A stretch of DNA of 64,000 nucleotides, taken from assembly GCA_964291335.2 (NCBI GenBank), contig OZ219748.1:2418001-2482000 (forward strand). Reading direction: 5' to 3'. This stretch comes from G964291335 sp964291335 (GTDB lineage Bacteria > Chloroflexota > Dehalococcoidia > Lucifugimonadales > UBA3495). The notes below the pieces were generated by a model that had not been told where the DNA came from, searched no databases, and saw only the letters and a list, made by a program, of their open reading frames with translations. The position numbers and the translations under genes were made by a program. Of the stretch, positions 15,427 to 25,399 are shown one piece after another; within the stretch, counting starts at the first letter, position 1, and every line of letters starts with the position of its first letter.

Positions 15427-15957
15427 CTAACCGACCACCAGCTGGCCGGCCTTAAGCTCCTCAGCCACCTTGCGGGCCTGCTTTTCGCACTGGCTCCAGC
15501 CCAGGGTTTCGGGGATAAGCGACTGGTCCGGCAGGTGTCGGCGGAAGGTAATAATGGTGCCCATGCGCTTGCCGTTAATGCCCAGGTCCCGGGCCAGATG
15601 CTCGTTCAGGCCCTCCACTTCCAGGGACTCCTGCTCCAACCGGGCGCTCAGTTGAGCCGCTGCGTCGCCCAGTTCCCACATCTTGAGGGCCGGAATGGGA
15701 ATGCGGCTGCCCTTCAATTGCTCAATCTGGGCCAGGGCCTGCCGCATGGCGGCGATGGAACTGCTGTAAGCGGCGCAGGCTTCCTGCAAGGCCGCATCGG
15801 GCTGTTCCCCCAGAAGATAGAGTTGGGACAGGGGAACTGAGGCGATGAAACCATCGCCCCGCGGCTCAAAAGCAACGGAAGCAAATTCAGACAAGCGAAA
15901 GACCCCCTGACGGCAGGAAACAGCCGGCGTTCCAAGCCACTGTTCGGTTCCAGACAC
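15427..15957 (-). CDS. Hypothetical protein upstream of thiL
   Basis: 176 residues, not recognised. The first 45 residues include short beta-like runs (GVFRLSEFASVAFEPRGDGF). Residues about 50-115 look helical (ACAAYSSSIAAMRQALAQIEQLKG), then LARDLGINGKRMGTIITFRRHL. There is no signal peptide or membrane segment and no cysteine motif. It lies about 60 bp upstream of thiL on the same strand, so it probably begins that transcript. Confidence 0.6.
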   Translation of the reverse strand: MSGTEQWLGTPAVSCRQGVFRLSEFASVAFEPRGDGFIASVPLSQLYLLGEQPDAALQEACAAYSSSIAAMRQALAQIEQLKGSRIPIPALKMWELGDAAAQLSARLEQESLEVEGLNEHLARDLGINGKRMGTIITFRRHLPDQSLIPETLGWSQCEKQARKVAEELKAGQLVVG

Positions 15958-16028
15958 CGGAAATTATAGCTTCAGCAAAGGGGAGCGGCAAGGCGGAGCC
16001 GGGGCAAGTAATGGGCGTTTTCGAGAGG

Positions 16029-17483
16029 CTAAATAATAATCGCACCGAGGATAATAGGGAGGATTATTACTCCGCCAGCAACTATTCCCAAGCAGCCCAA
16101 ACCGCTAGATTCTCCCCCGGTTTTCCCCTGATTTTCCTTCCGTTCCCGGGGTGTCCTTTGGATACGACCCTCGGGACGTATGCCTCGCACCTTCAGCCTC
16201 CCTTGTGGATTCTCCCAATAGATAACCCGGCCGGTGGAAGACTGAAAGACAACCGAACCGCCGGAATACGTCCACTCTTCATCGTCGTATGTTGAACTGA
16301 CCACGATCGACTTAGGGGTTCCATGTAGCCGGATTACATGGGCTTCGTCTGAACCGAGGGAAAACTCCGGGTCCGTGGCAACGGTTGTTCCGGGAATGGC
16401 CTTGACCTTCAGTCGGCCATAGCGGTTCTGCCAACCCTGGACTTTCTTTGAGGAATATTCAAACTCAACATATTCCAGGATGTCGCCATATTTCCATGTG
16501 TAGGGGTTTCTTATAGAAGAGTATCCTCCACTCGTATCGACGGGGTTTCCCTGAACCTTCCTTACTTCTTCCATAGTAGAACCCAGGGTGAAGAAATCCG
16601 GCCCCGGCCAGCCTTCATCAAAAGATGCCGGCTGCCGTTCCACATTAAAGGCGATGCCGTCGTCGGCCCAAGCGGTAACCCGGCCAGTGGCAAGGGCAAA
16701 CTCCACCGTGCCGTCGGGGTAGGTCCAGGTTTCGCGCTTTTCCCAGTTGCTGTCCAGGGAATCTTCAATCTCCGATTTCGGTTCGTATTTCTCTCCCAGG
16801 ATTTTGGCAATTTCCCGAGCTTCCTGCCGCGCTTCCTGCCGCTGGCTCCGAATTTCAGCCTGAGTATAACGGGACGGAGATCTGATGCTATCGGGGGTTC
16901 CCTGCAAGCGGGCTACGTCATCCTTGTGCGAACCGATAGCAAAGAGTTGGACGCTGGTAGCGTTGGGGCCCGGTTCCAGCCTTGCTTTCAAGCCACCCCG
17001 GTTAAACCAGCCTTCAACCCGGCCCCGGCGGTCAAATCTAATGCTGTTGCTTTGCCCGTCGATTCCGACGGGGTAATTCCAGGTTTCTCCCTCAAAGCTC
17101 TCATTGGAATAGGTGGAATCCGGCGGGCCCTGAACCTTGGCTACCTGGGCCTTGGTGGAACCCAGCGTAAAGTAATCAGGGGCGCTGTTTCTGCGGCGGC
17201 CTCGCTGCGGAGATGGAGCGTCGGTCGGTTTGGCCGGCGGCGGGGTACTGGGATCTGACAGCCTTTGCAGCTCCCGGTCATACTCAGCCCGCTGCTCCGG
17301 GTCGCTCAGTACCTGGTAGGCCCGGTTTATACGGATCAAAGCCAAGGTGGCCTCGGGGTCCTGGTTAATCTCCGAGTCGTATAGCTCGGTCAGCCGGAGG
17401 TAGGAAGCCCGAATGATGTCGGGGTGAGCTGAAGGGTGCAATTGCAGGATTTCGTAGAGGTTTTCCGCTTCCGGCATGGTCAT
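16029..17483 (-). CDS. J-domain-like protein with four BamE/SmpA-like repeats and a C-terminal membrane anchor
   Basis: 484 residues. Residues about 8-75 (NLYEILQLHPSAHPDIIRAS, then AYQVLSDPEQRAEYD) follow the J domain, but the helix II-III loop reads ELYDSEIN where DnaJ proteins have the HPD triad, so it should not stimulate Hsp70. Four diverged units of about 70 residues follow, each beginning (F/Y)xLGSTxxEVxxxQGxPDS and ending in a W-x-Y-x-x-G, GRVxGW, GRLKV strand pattern, like the BamE/SmpA fold. The last 25 residues are a hydrophobic segment (GIVAGGVIILPIILGAIII), giving a tail-anchored layout. The domain order is unusual and I know no function. It lies downstream of 16S rRNA on the same strand but beyond its terminator. 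Confidence 0.7.
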   Translation of the reverse strand: MTMPEAENLYEILQLHPSAHPDIIRASYLRLTELYDSEINQDPEATLALIRINRAYQVLSDPEQRAEYDRELQRLSDPSTPPPAKPTDAPSPQRGRRRNSAPDYFTLGSTKAQVAKVQGPPDSTYSNESFEGETWNYPVGIDGQSNSIRFDRRGRVEGWFNRGGLKARLEPGPNATSVQLFAIGSHKDDVARLQGTPDSIRSPSRYTQAEIRSQRQEARQEAREIAKILGEKYEPKSEIEDSLDSNWEKRETWTYPDGTVEFALATGRVTAWADDGIAFNVERQPASFDEGWPGPDFFTLGSTMEEVRKVQGNPVDTSGGYSSIRNPYTWKYGDILEYVEFEYSSKKVQGWQNRYGRLKVKAIPGTTVATDPEFSLGSDEAHVIRLHGTPKSIVVSSTYDDEEWTYSGGSVVFQSSTGRVIYWENPQGRLKVRGIRPEGRIQRTPRERKENQGKTGGESSGLGCLGIVAGGVIILPIILGAIII

Positions 17484-17514
17484 TCACCCCTGGGGCGCCC
17501 GGCTGGGGTTGGGC

Positions 17515-17548
17515 AAAAAAGAAGGGGCCCTGAAACTGTCGGGGCCCC
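17515..17548 (-). terminator. Rho-independent terminator of the 16S rRNA transcript
   Basis: On the minus strand GGGGCCC-11 nt-GGGCCCC is followed by TTCTTTTTT. It lies about 240 bp past the 3' end of 16S, and the interval 17549-17787 shows no tRNA, 5S or 23S sequence, so the transcript carries only 16S. Confidence 0.8.
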
Positions 17549-17784
17549 GGTTTCACCTTAACGGCTGAACAGTAGAAGGAAGAGAAGTTCATAGTTGAGA
17601 GGTTGGCCCACCCGTGTGGGCCGGGGTATGCGGTGAGTTTTCTCAGGGAACCGGTTCCTTTGCCGGGGAGCCGAAGCTCAACCTGACTGGCTGGGGAAAC
17701 GGAACGCTCACCGACCGACCTGGGAGGTGGCCCCGGTCGCCGTCCAGGCGGTCAGCCTGAACAACCGGCGGGGATAGAACTCCC

Positions 17785-19301
<1,517 letters not shown>

Positions 19302-19376
19302 GAAAAACCTTACTTCCTTCTACTATTCAACTGTTAAAGTGCCTTTTTATGACCTGTCGCAAAGGACAGTTCGGTT

Positions 19377-19405
19377 AGTATAAAGACGCCAGTTCAGGAT
19401 GTCAA
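19377..19405 (-). promoter_or_regulatory. 16S rRNA promoter
   Basis: On the minus strand TTGACA (19400-19405), a 17-bp spacer and TATACT (19377-19382): near-consensus sigma-70. Transcription would start about 70 bases before mature 16S. The leader contains a small hairpin, CTGTC-6 nt-GACAG (19354-19369). Confidence 0.85.
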
Positions 19406-19464
19406 GCGATTTTGCGGAACTTTCTCAAATCCGTTTCCAATCGGCCAAACCCGCCGCCGCCACC

Positions 19465-20817
19465 CTACACCGGCGGCGTCAGACGCACCTCCAGGGCCTT
19501 TTCGCACCACCGGGCCGCCGCCAGCAGCCGGGCCTCGGCGAAGTAAGCCCCCACCAACTGGATGCCCAGGGGCAGCCCCGAGGCGGCCAGTCCCGAGGGA
19601 AGGGATATGGCCGGCAGGCCCCCGGAAGTCCAGGGACCCTGGAAGATGACGCTGCCGGTGTTGGTCCGGTCGGGCAGGGATGGCGTGGGCGTAGCCGGCG
19701 TCAGCAAAACGTCTGCCTGCCCCGCCAGCCGGCGCAGCTCGTAAATCAGCCTTTGCCGCCGTTCCTGGGCGCGGGCATAGGTTACGGCGTCGGTATCCAG
19801 TCCCCGTTGCAGCATGCCCCGGATGCCCGGCTGGTAGTCATTGGCCTGGCGCCGATACATCGGTTCGTGAAAGGCAGCCCCCTCGACGGCCATGATGACC
19901 TGTTGATCCGCAATGGCCGTGTCCATGCTGGACGGCAGCGTCAGCTCGGTTATGCCGGCCCCGGCCCGGGCCAGCCGGTCAATTACGCCGTCGGTATGCT
20001 GCCGGGTTTCGGCGTCGGCGTGGTCGTAGAAGAAACCCTGACGCAGTACGCCGATGCGGGGCGCAGCTGCATCGGTCAAAGCCGCAGCATAATCGGGAAC
20101 CGCCGCATCCAGGGCTGCCGGGTCATCGGCGTCCGGGCCGGCCAGGGTTTGCAGCAGCAGGGCGGCATCGGCCACCGACCGGGTTATCCAGCCCATGGTG
20201 TCCAGCGACCAACTGACCGGTATGACGTTGACCCGGCTGACCCGGCCGTAGCTGGGCTTGAAGCCGACCACGCCGTTGTAGGAAGCCGGCCGCAGCACCG
20301 AGCCGACGGTCTGGGAACCGAGGGCCGCCGGACACATTCGGGCCGCTACCGCCACTGCCGACCCGCTGCTGGAGCCGCCGGGCGTGTGCGCCGGGTTCCA
20401 GGGGTTGACTGTGGGGGATGGATCCAGGCAGGCGAATTCGGTGGTAACCGTCTTGCCCAGCATTACAGCCCCGGCCTGCTTCAGTTTTGCTACCGGGGCG
20501 GCATCCCGGTCGGGAACAAAGTCGGCATAAACTCTGGAACCGGCAGCGGTGGGAACATGGGCCGTGTAGTAAATGTCCTTGACGCCCACCGGCACGCCGT
20601 GCAATGGGCCCAACGTGCCGCCCGAGGCAGCGGCCTGTTCCCGGGTCGCCGCCTCGGCCAGCGCAGCTTCCCGGTTCAGGTAGGCCCAGGCCTTCAGCGA
20701 CGGCTCCAAAGCATCGATACGGGCCAGCAGTGAGCGCATCAGGGCGACGGGAGACAGTTCCCCGGCGCGGATTTGGGCGGCGGCCTCGGCAGCGGTCAGT
20801 TCGCAGGGTTCAGGCAT
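19465..20817 (-). CDS. Amidase (amidase-signature family)
   Basis: About 450 residues. The catalytic Lys lies in GVPVGVKDIYYT, the Gly/Ser-rich signature is GGSSSGSAVAVAA, and the nucleophilic Ser lies in QTVGSVLRPAS, giving the Ser-cisSer-Lys triad of the family. Such enzymes hydrolyse amides, and GatA is a member, but there is no gatB here, so a catabolic or detoxifying amidase is likelier. AGGAGG immediately before the ATG at 20817 sets the start. The gene belongs to a minus-strand group with another amidase and a nuclease-like gene, and its 3' end is next to the 16S promoter. Confidence 0.88.
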   Translation of the reverse strand: MPEPCELTAAEAAAQIRAGELSPVALMRSLLARIDALEPSLKAWAYLNREAALAEAATREQAAASGGTLGPLHGVPVGVKDIYYTAHVPTAAGSRVYADFVPDRDAAPVAKLKQAGAVMLGKTVTTEFACLDPSPTVNPWNPAHTPGGSSSGSAVAVAARMCPAALGSQTVGSVLRPASYNGVVGFKPSYGRVSRVNVIPVSWSLDTMGWITRSVADAALLLQTLAGPDADDPAALDAAVPDYAAALTDAAAPRIGVLRQGFFYDHADAETRQHTDGVIDRLARAGAGITELTLPSSMDTAIADQQVIMAVEGAAFHEPMYRRQANDYQPGIRGMLQRGLDTDAVTYARAQERRQRLIYELRRLAGQADVLLTPATPTPSLPDRTNTGSVIFQGPWTSGGLPAISLPSGLAASGLPLGIQLVGAYFAEARLLAAARWCEKALEVRLTPPV

Positions 20818-20890
20818 AATACCTCCTTTATGTTCCGATTTTTGCACTCGTCCGGCTAACCTGGTTCCAGTTCACGGAACCCGCCGTTGG

Positions 20891-21931
20891 TTATACGACG
20901 CGCAGGCCGGATGGGAGATAACCGAACTTGAGCAGCACCGCATGGCACAATTCCTCGAACTTTACTGCACTTTTCGGGTCTTTAACCTGGATACCAGTAT
21001 TCCCCACGTCAAGGTGTCCCTTGAGTTCTTTGGCGTCGGAAAACCCCTTGACTTCGGTGATCCGCTGAAAATCCCCGGGATGGCGCTCCAGCATCAGTTC
21101 CCCGATGCCGGATAGAACGTGTCTCCAGCCGCTTTGTTTGCCGAACTCCTTCCTGACCGGCCCCTCTTCCGTCTGGAGGGTAAACGATTTGGGCAGGAAC
21201 TTTTTGCCCTTTGGGGTTCCCGGTACTTTGGAGACCACCTCAACCTCCCGCTCCGCCAGAACTTCCCGAATCCGTTCCGCCGGCGCTTCCTGACCGGTTT
21301 CCTGCTCCAGTTGCTCCTGCACGACTTTAACCAGAGACTCCCTGGTTATCCTGCTGACCGCCTCGGCAATCCGCAAGGTTTCCTGAGCCTCCTTCACCTG
21401 CCGATTGAACTCGGCTCTGGCCGCCTTAAGCGTTGCGTTAAGCTGGCCCGCGGCGTCAAGGTTGCTCCGCAGCAGATAGCGGCTGACGTCCTTTTCAAAT
21501 TCAGCGGTTCCTGTCAGGAGGTCCCGGTCAAGGAACTGCCTAAGCTCCCCTTTCTTTGCCGTCGGCGGCAAAAACAGCCGCCAGCGGCGGCCATTAGTCA
21601 GTACCGCCAGCTTGGTCTTGGTCTTGTCTGCTTGGCAGTAGGCCCTTAACTGCCTTTCGGCCCCTTCGTCCAGCTTATGGCTCCAGCGCTTGACTTCGAC
21701 CAACACCCTGGTTTCAGACCCGGCGCGAAGGGAATAATCAACCTTGCCCTCTGCTGCCGGTTCTCCTAATGGCAGTTGTGGATATATCTGATTCATGTCC
21801 TCGGTATCCCAGCCAAGCTGCTTTAATATGGGCAGAACCGCCCCCAACTCAACCGCTCTTTCGTCAAGGTTGTTCAGAGTATCCTGTTGGGCCCGGATTT
21901 TGGCGATCGCCGCTTCAAATTGCGCACTCAA
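20891..21931 (-). CDS. HsdR N-terminal-type nuclease domain protein
   Basis: About 347 residues from a TTG at 21931 with GGAGG eight bases upstream. Residues about 1-115 match the HSDR_N type of restriction endonuclease-like fold: KVDYSLRAGSETRVLVEVKRWS has the D...ExK core of PD-(D/E)xK nucleases, followed by QLRAYCQADKTKTKLAVLTNGRRWRLF. The middle is coiled-coil (about 150-240), and the C-terminus (residues about 250-347) is unrecognised. There is no helicase part, so it is not a type I restriction subunit itself. It lies between two amidase genes on the same strand, an odd place for a defence-like nuclease. Confidence 0.75.
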   Translation of the reverse strand: MSAQFEAAIAKIRAQQDTLNNLDERAVELGAVLPILKQLGWDTEDMNQIYPQLPLGEPAAEGKVDYSLRAGSETRVLVEVKRWSHKLDEGAERQLRAYCQADKTKTKLAVLTNGRRWRLFLPPTAKKGELRQFLDRDLLTGTAEFEKDVSRYLLRSNLDAAGQLNATLKAARAEFNRQVKEAQETLRIAEAVSRITRESLVKVVQEQLEQETGQEAPAERIREVLAEREVEVVSKVPGTPKGKKFLPKSFTLQTEEGPVRKEFGKQSGWRHVLSGIGELMLERHPGDFQRITEVKGFSDAKELKGHLDVGNTGIQVKDPKSAVKFEELCHAVLLKFGYLPSGLRVV

Positions 21932-22073
21932 TGGTAAAACCTCCGAACCGGCATCAACGCTGTTTCCGTTGGCCCGGCGTTGCTTGGCCAACGGAGGCGG
22001 GCAGCCCGGCCTCGTCGGGCGTGGGCTGTTCCCCGACATTGCTATTGCCCCTGCGGCCAACCCCGCCCTATCT

Positions 22074-23489
22074 CTAAATCTCAGGCTGCCGCAGGTGCCA
22101 TTCACAGGCTTGTTCGTAGGCGTAAGCTGCGTTGAAAACGGTCTGCTCCGCCATGGGCCGGCCGGCTATTTGCAGGCCGATGGGCAGATTGCCGGCGGTG
22201 AAACCGCAAGGCACGGACAGCGCCGGCACGCCGGCCAGGTTGTACGGGCTGGTAAAGCTGCGCCGGCCGGCGTATCCGTCCAGAATTTCCTGCTTGCTGC
22301 CAATGCCGGCCTTTGTCGGCAGCCGGGGCGCCGGGATGGAAGAAGTGGGCATTACCAGCACGTCCACCCGGTTCAGGGCCTCCAGGATTTCCCGGCGAAT
22401 GGCGTGGCGCAGCCGCAGGGCCTTATGGTACGTCTGGGCCGGCAGAATGGAGCCGGCTAGCAGCCGCAGTCGGTTATTGTAGTCATACTCGCCGAGCCGT
22501 TGGTTCAGGGTTTCCCGGTGCAGGGCGGCGGCGTCCACGGCAATAATGGCGCTGGAAACGGCGGCGGAATGGGTCATCAGGGGCAGGGATAATTCTGCGA
22601 TTTCCGCCCCCAACTCGCCCAGGCGGGCAATGGCGCGAATTACCGCCTCGCCCACCTCGGCATCCACCACCTCAGAGTAAACCCGTTCCTTCACCACCCC
22701 CACCTTCAACCCGCGGATGCTGCCGGTAAGCCCGGCCCGGTAGTCGGGAACCGGCGTATTCCAGGTATAAGGATCCCTGGCGTCCGGGCCGGCGATGGCT
22801 TGCAAGGTGATGGCGCAGTCGGTAACGTTCCGGGATATGGGGCCGGCCGTATCCATGGACCAGGAAGCGCCCTGCATTCCGTGGCGGCTGACCCGTCCCC
22901 AGGTGGGGCGTATTCCCACCAGGCCGCAGAAGGCCGCCGGGCCGCGTATTGAGCCGCCGGTATCCTCGCCGAGCGAGGTAGCGCACAGGCGGGCGGCGGT
23001 TGCGGCCCCGGAGCCGCTGCTGGAAGTGCCCGGATTGCGGCTCAAGTCCCAGGGGTTGCGCGGTCGCCCATAGGGATGGTGAAAGGCATCCCCGCTGGCA
23101 AACTCGCTCATGTTCAGCTTGCCCAGCAGAACCGAGCCGGCTGCTTTCAGCCTGGCGATGATGGTGGCGTCCTCGTCAGGAACGTTGTCGGCCAGAATCG
23201 AGGAGCCGCCGGTGGTGCGGATGCCGCGGGTATTCAATTGATCCTTGACCGCCACCGGTACGCCATGCAGCGGCCCCCGGTAGTTGCCGGCGGCAATTTC
23301 CGCCTCGGCCTGCCGGGCGGCGGCCAGAGCCTCGTCCCTGGTTACGGTAATGTAGGAGTTAAGCTGGCCGTCAACCCGGTCGATGCGCTCCAGGTAGGCC
23401 TCGGCAGCCTCCACCGGAGAAACCGCACCGGCCCGGAGCAAGTCGCCCAGCCGGGCGACGGTCAGAAACGGTATTTCCTGCTGATTCAT
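22074..23489 (-). CDS. Amidase (amidase-signature family), second
   Basis: 471 residues with all motifs of the family: catalytic Lys in GVPVAVKDQLNT, GTSSSGSGAATAA, and EDTGGSIRGPAAFCGLVG carrying the nucleophilic Ser. It is closer to GatA/AtzE in the DTGGSIRxPA block than the paralogue at 19465-20817. A 65-residue GatC/AtzG-like protein is encoded 12 bp upstream, which suggests a two-subunit amidase. AAGGGGGG precedes the ATG at 23489. The substrate cannot be told from sequence. Confidence 0.9.
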   Translation of the reverse strand: MNQQEIPFLTVARLGDLLRAGAVSPVEAAEAYLERIDRVDGQLNSYITVTRDEALAAARQAEAEIAAGNYRGPLHGVPVAVKDQLNTRGIRTTGGSSILADNVPDEDATIIARLKAAGSVLLGKLNMSEFASGDAFHHPYGRPRNPWDLSRNPGTSSSGSGAATAARLCATSLGEDTGGSIRGPAAFCGLVGIRPTWGRVSRHGMQGASWSMDTAGPISRNVTDCAITLQAIAGPDARDPYTWNTPVPDYRAGLTGSIRGLKVGVVKERVYSEVVDAEVGEAVIRAIARLGELGAEIAELSLPLMTHSAAVSSAIIAVDAAALHRETLNQRLGEYDYNNRLRLLAGSILPAQTYHKALRLRHAIRREILEALNRVDVLVMPTSSIPAPRLPTKAGIGSKQEILDGYAGRRSFTSPYNLAGVPALSVPCGFTAGNLPIGLQIAGRPMAEQTVFNAAYAYEQACEWHLRQPEI

Positions 23490-23501
23490 AGTCCGCCCCC
23501 C

Positions 23502-23699
23502 TTAAGACAAGTCGCCCGGGCTGCCGGGCAGGATGATTGGCAGGGGTTCAATTTCGGTCAGGCCGGGCCGGTCAACCCTGTCCAGCGCTTCGATTATCCC
23601 GTTAACGCTGTAGCCAACCTCGGCCAGCAGTTCCGTGGGGATGGTCAGGCCGGCGGCTTGCGCCAGGGCGGCAATTTCCGCTTCGCTAAGGTCGGGCAT
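23502..23699 (-). CDS. GatC/AtzG-like small amidase subunit
   Basis: 65 residues: SEAEIAALAQAAGLTIPTEL, then YSVNGIIEALDRVD and EIEPLPIILPG. The short helix-loop-helix followed by a proline-containing tail ending near PLP resembles GatC and the AtzG-type subunits that wrap around amidases, though it is shorter than GatC. AAGGAGGTTATTC before the ATG at 23699 is one of the best ribosome sites in the window. It directly precedes the amidase at 22074-23489, so they are probably one enzyme. Confidence 0.65.
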   Translation of the reverse strand: MPDLSEAEIAALAQAAGLTIPTELLAEVGYSVNGIIEALDRVDRPGLTEIEPLPIILPGSPGDLS

Positions 23700-23957
23700 G
23701 AATAACCTCCTTAAACCCGGTTGAGCAAGGCAGCCAGGGAATATAAACCGGGAAAATTGGGGGAGACCGGGCTAATTCTGACCACTAACCCGGGGTATGT
23801 CAAACCGGCCGGGGCGGGACGAAACGGACGGTAAAGCCGGAAGCAGCCGAGGCCGGGGGCGGCCGAACTTTTACTCCCGGCGTAACCCTTTTACCAGTTT
23901 GCCAGCTGTCGCCCCGGCCGCTGGCGGCCGGCGGCAATTCGCCAGTTCTGACCTGGC

Positions 23958-23966
23958 TGGTATAAT
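23958..23966 (+). promoter_or_regulatory. Extended -10 promoter of glmU
   Basis: TGGTATAAT (TGn plus TATAAT, 23961-23966) about 65 bp upstream of the glmU ATG. No good -35 box, as expected for extended -10 promoters. The remainder of the divergent gap 23700-24031 shows nothing else clear. Confidence 0.6.
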
Positions 23967-24031
23967 GTACCCCAAACAAAACTGCTCCCCTTGGCCGGCC
24001 CCAGCCCCGGACGAGGGGGAAGGGGTGCGTT

Positions 24032-25396
24032 ATGCAGCAGTGGGCAGGTGTAATATTGGCCGCCGGCGAAGGCCGAAGAATGGTTTCCCGCTTGCCTAAG
24101 CCCCTGCACCAGGTTTGCGGCAAGGAGCTTGTTCGTTACCCGGTGGATTTGCTTAAGTCCCTGGGCATTTCCCGACCTCTGGTGGTAGTATCGCCAGCTA
24201 ATAGCGCCGCCATTGGGCAATTGCTGGGCGACTCTGTGGCTTACGTCGTCCAGCCATCGGCCGGAGGCACCGGGGATGCCGCCCAGCGCGCCGTTGCCGT
24301 TCTGCCCGAGGAAGTCACCCACCTGGTTTTGCTGGGCAGCGATTCGCCCCTGATTCGCCAGGAATCGGTGCGGCAGTTGATGGAGCAGCACCTGACGCAA
24401 GGCCATGAAATGACCATATTGAGCGCCGGGGAGCTGGTTGGCCCGGACCTGGGGCGGTTGGTGCGGGATGCGACGGGCCGGATAACCGGGTTGGTGGAAG
24501 CAGCCGACTGGACCGGCGATTCCTGGGCCCCGGCCGAGGTAAACGCCGGGGTTTACTGCTTCCGGCGGGAATGGCTGGCCCGTTCCCTGGTTGACATTGC
24601 GCCTTCGTCCGGCGGGGAAAAGTACCTGACGACCCTGGCGTCGGCGGGCCGAGGCATCGGCGCTGTGGTCAGTGAGGAACCGGAGGAGGTTTTCGGGGTT
24701 AACGACCGGGAGCAATTGGCCCAGGTGGAAGCCGTCAAACGGTGGCAGATTTGCCAGCGGTGGCTGCGGGCCGGGGTAACCGTCCAGGACCCCGCTTCGG
24801 TTTTTATTGACGCTGACGTGGTTATCGGCATGGATACCGTTATCCGGCCCAATACCATGCTTCTGGGCCGTACCGTTGTCGGCGAAAACTGTGAAATTGG
24901 CCCCAATGCCGTCGTGCAGGACTCGCGCCTCGGCGACCGGTGCCGGGTCATCGCTTCCATGCTGGAGGGGGCCGCCCTGGAAGCGGACGCCGACGTGGGC
25001 CCCTTCAGCCACCTTCGCCCCGGCGCTTACCTGGCAAACCGGGTTCACGTCGGCAATTTTGTGGAAATCAAGGAAAGCCGGTTAGGCGCCGGCGTCCTGG
25101 CCGGGCATTTCAGTTACCTGGGCGACGCCACCATCGGCGACGGCGTCAACATCGGGGCCGGAACCATTACCTGCAATTATGATGGACGGGAAAAGCGCCG
25201 AACTACTATCGGCCCTGGCGCCTTCATCGGCTGCGATACCATGCTGGTAGCCCCGGTTACGGTGGGCCCCAATGCCGCCACCGGCGCCGGCGCGGTGGTC
25301 AACCGGGACGTGCCGGAGAATTTACTGGCCGTAGGGGTTCCTGCTAGAATGAGGTCGCGAAAACCCGAATCTGCCGGACAACAGGAGCTGGTTTAA
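24032..25396 (+). CDS. glmU: Bifunctional N-acetylglucosamine-1-phosphate uridyltransferase / glucosamine-1-phosphate acetyltransferase
   Basis: 454 residues, usual length. The uridyltransferase half has VILAAGEGRRM (pyrophosphorylase signature, with Arg for Thr) and PSAGGTGDAAQRA. From about residue 250 the left-handed beta helix of hexapeptide repeats follows, with LRPGAYLANRVHVGNFVEIK and TITCNYDGREKRRTTIG, the acetyl-CoA and catalytic His regions. The enzyme makes UDP-GlcNAc for cell wall and glycan synthesis. Separated from the following CBS/CorC gene by three bases. Confidence 0.94.
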   Translation: MQQWAGVILAAGEGRRMVSRLPKPLHQVCGKELVRYPVDLLKSLGISRPLVVVSPANSAAIGQLLGDSVAYVVQPSAGGTGDAAQRAVAVLPEEVTHLVLLGSDSPLIRQESVRQLMEQHLTQGHEMTILSAGELVGPDLGRLVRDATGRITGLVEAADWTGDSWAPAEVNAGVYCFRREWLARSLVDIAPSSGGEKYLTTLASAGRGIGAVVSEEPEEVFGVNDREQLAQVEAVKRWQICQRWLRAGVTVQDPASVFIDADVVIGMDTVIRPNTMLLGRTVVGENCEIGPNAVVQDSRLGDRCRVIASMLEGAALEADADVGPFSHLRPGAYLANRVHVGNFVEIKESRLGAGVLAGHFSYLGDATIGDGVNIGAGTITCNYDGREKRRTTIGPGAFIGCDTMLVAPVTVGPNAATGAGAVVNRDVPENLLAVGVPARMRSRKPESAGQQELV

Positions 25397-25399
25397 CTA

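Noticed and set aside
20891..21931. Complete type I restriction-modification system
   Set aside because: Only the HsdR N-terminal nuclease domain is present; no helicase, HsdM or HsdS nearby.
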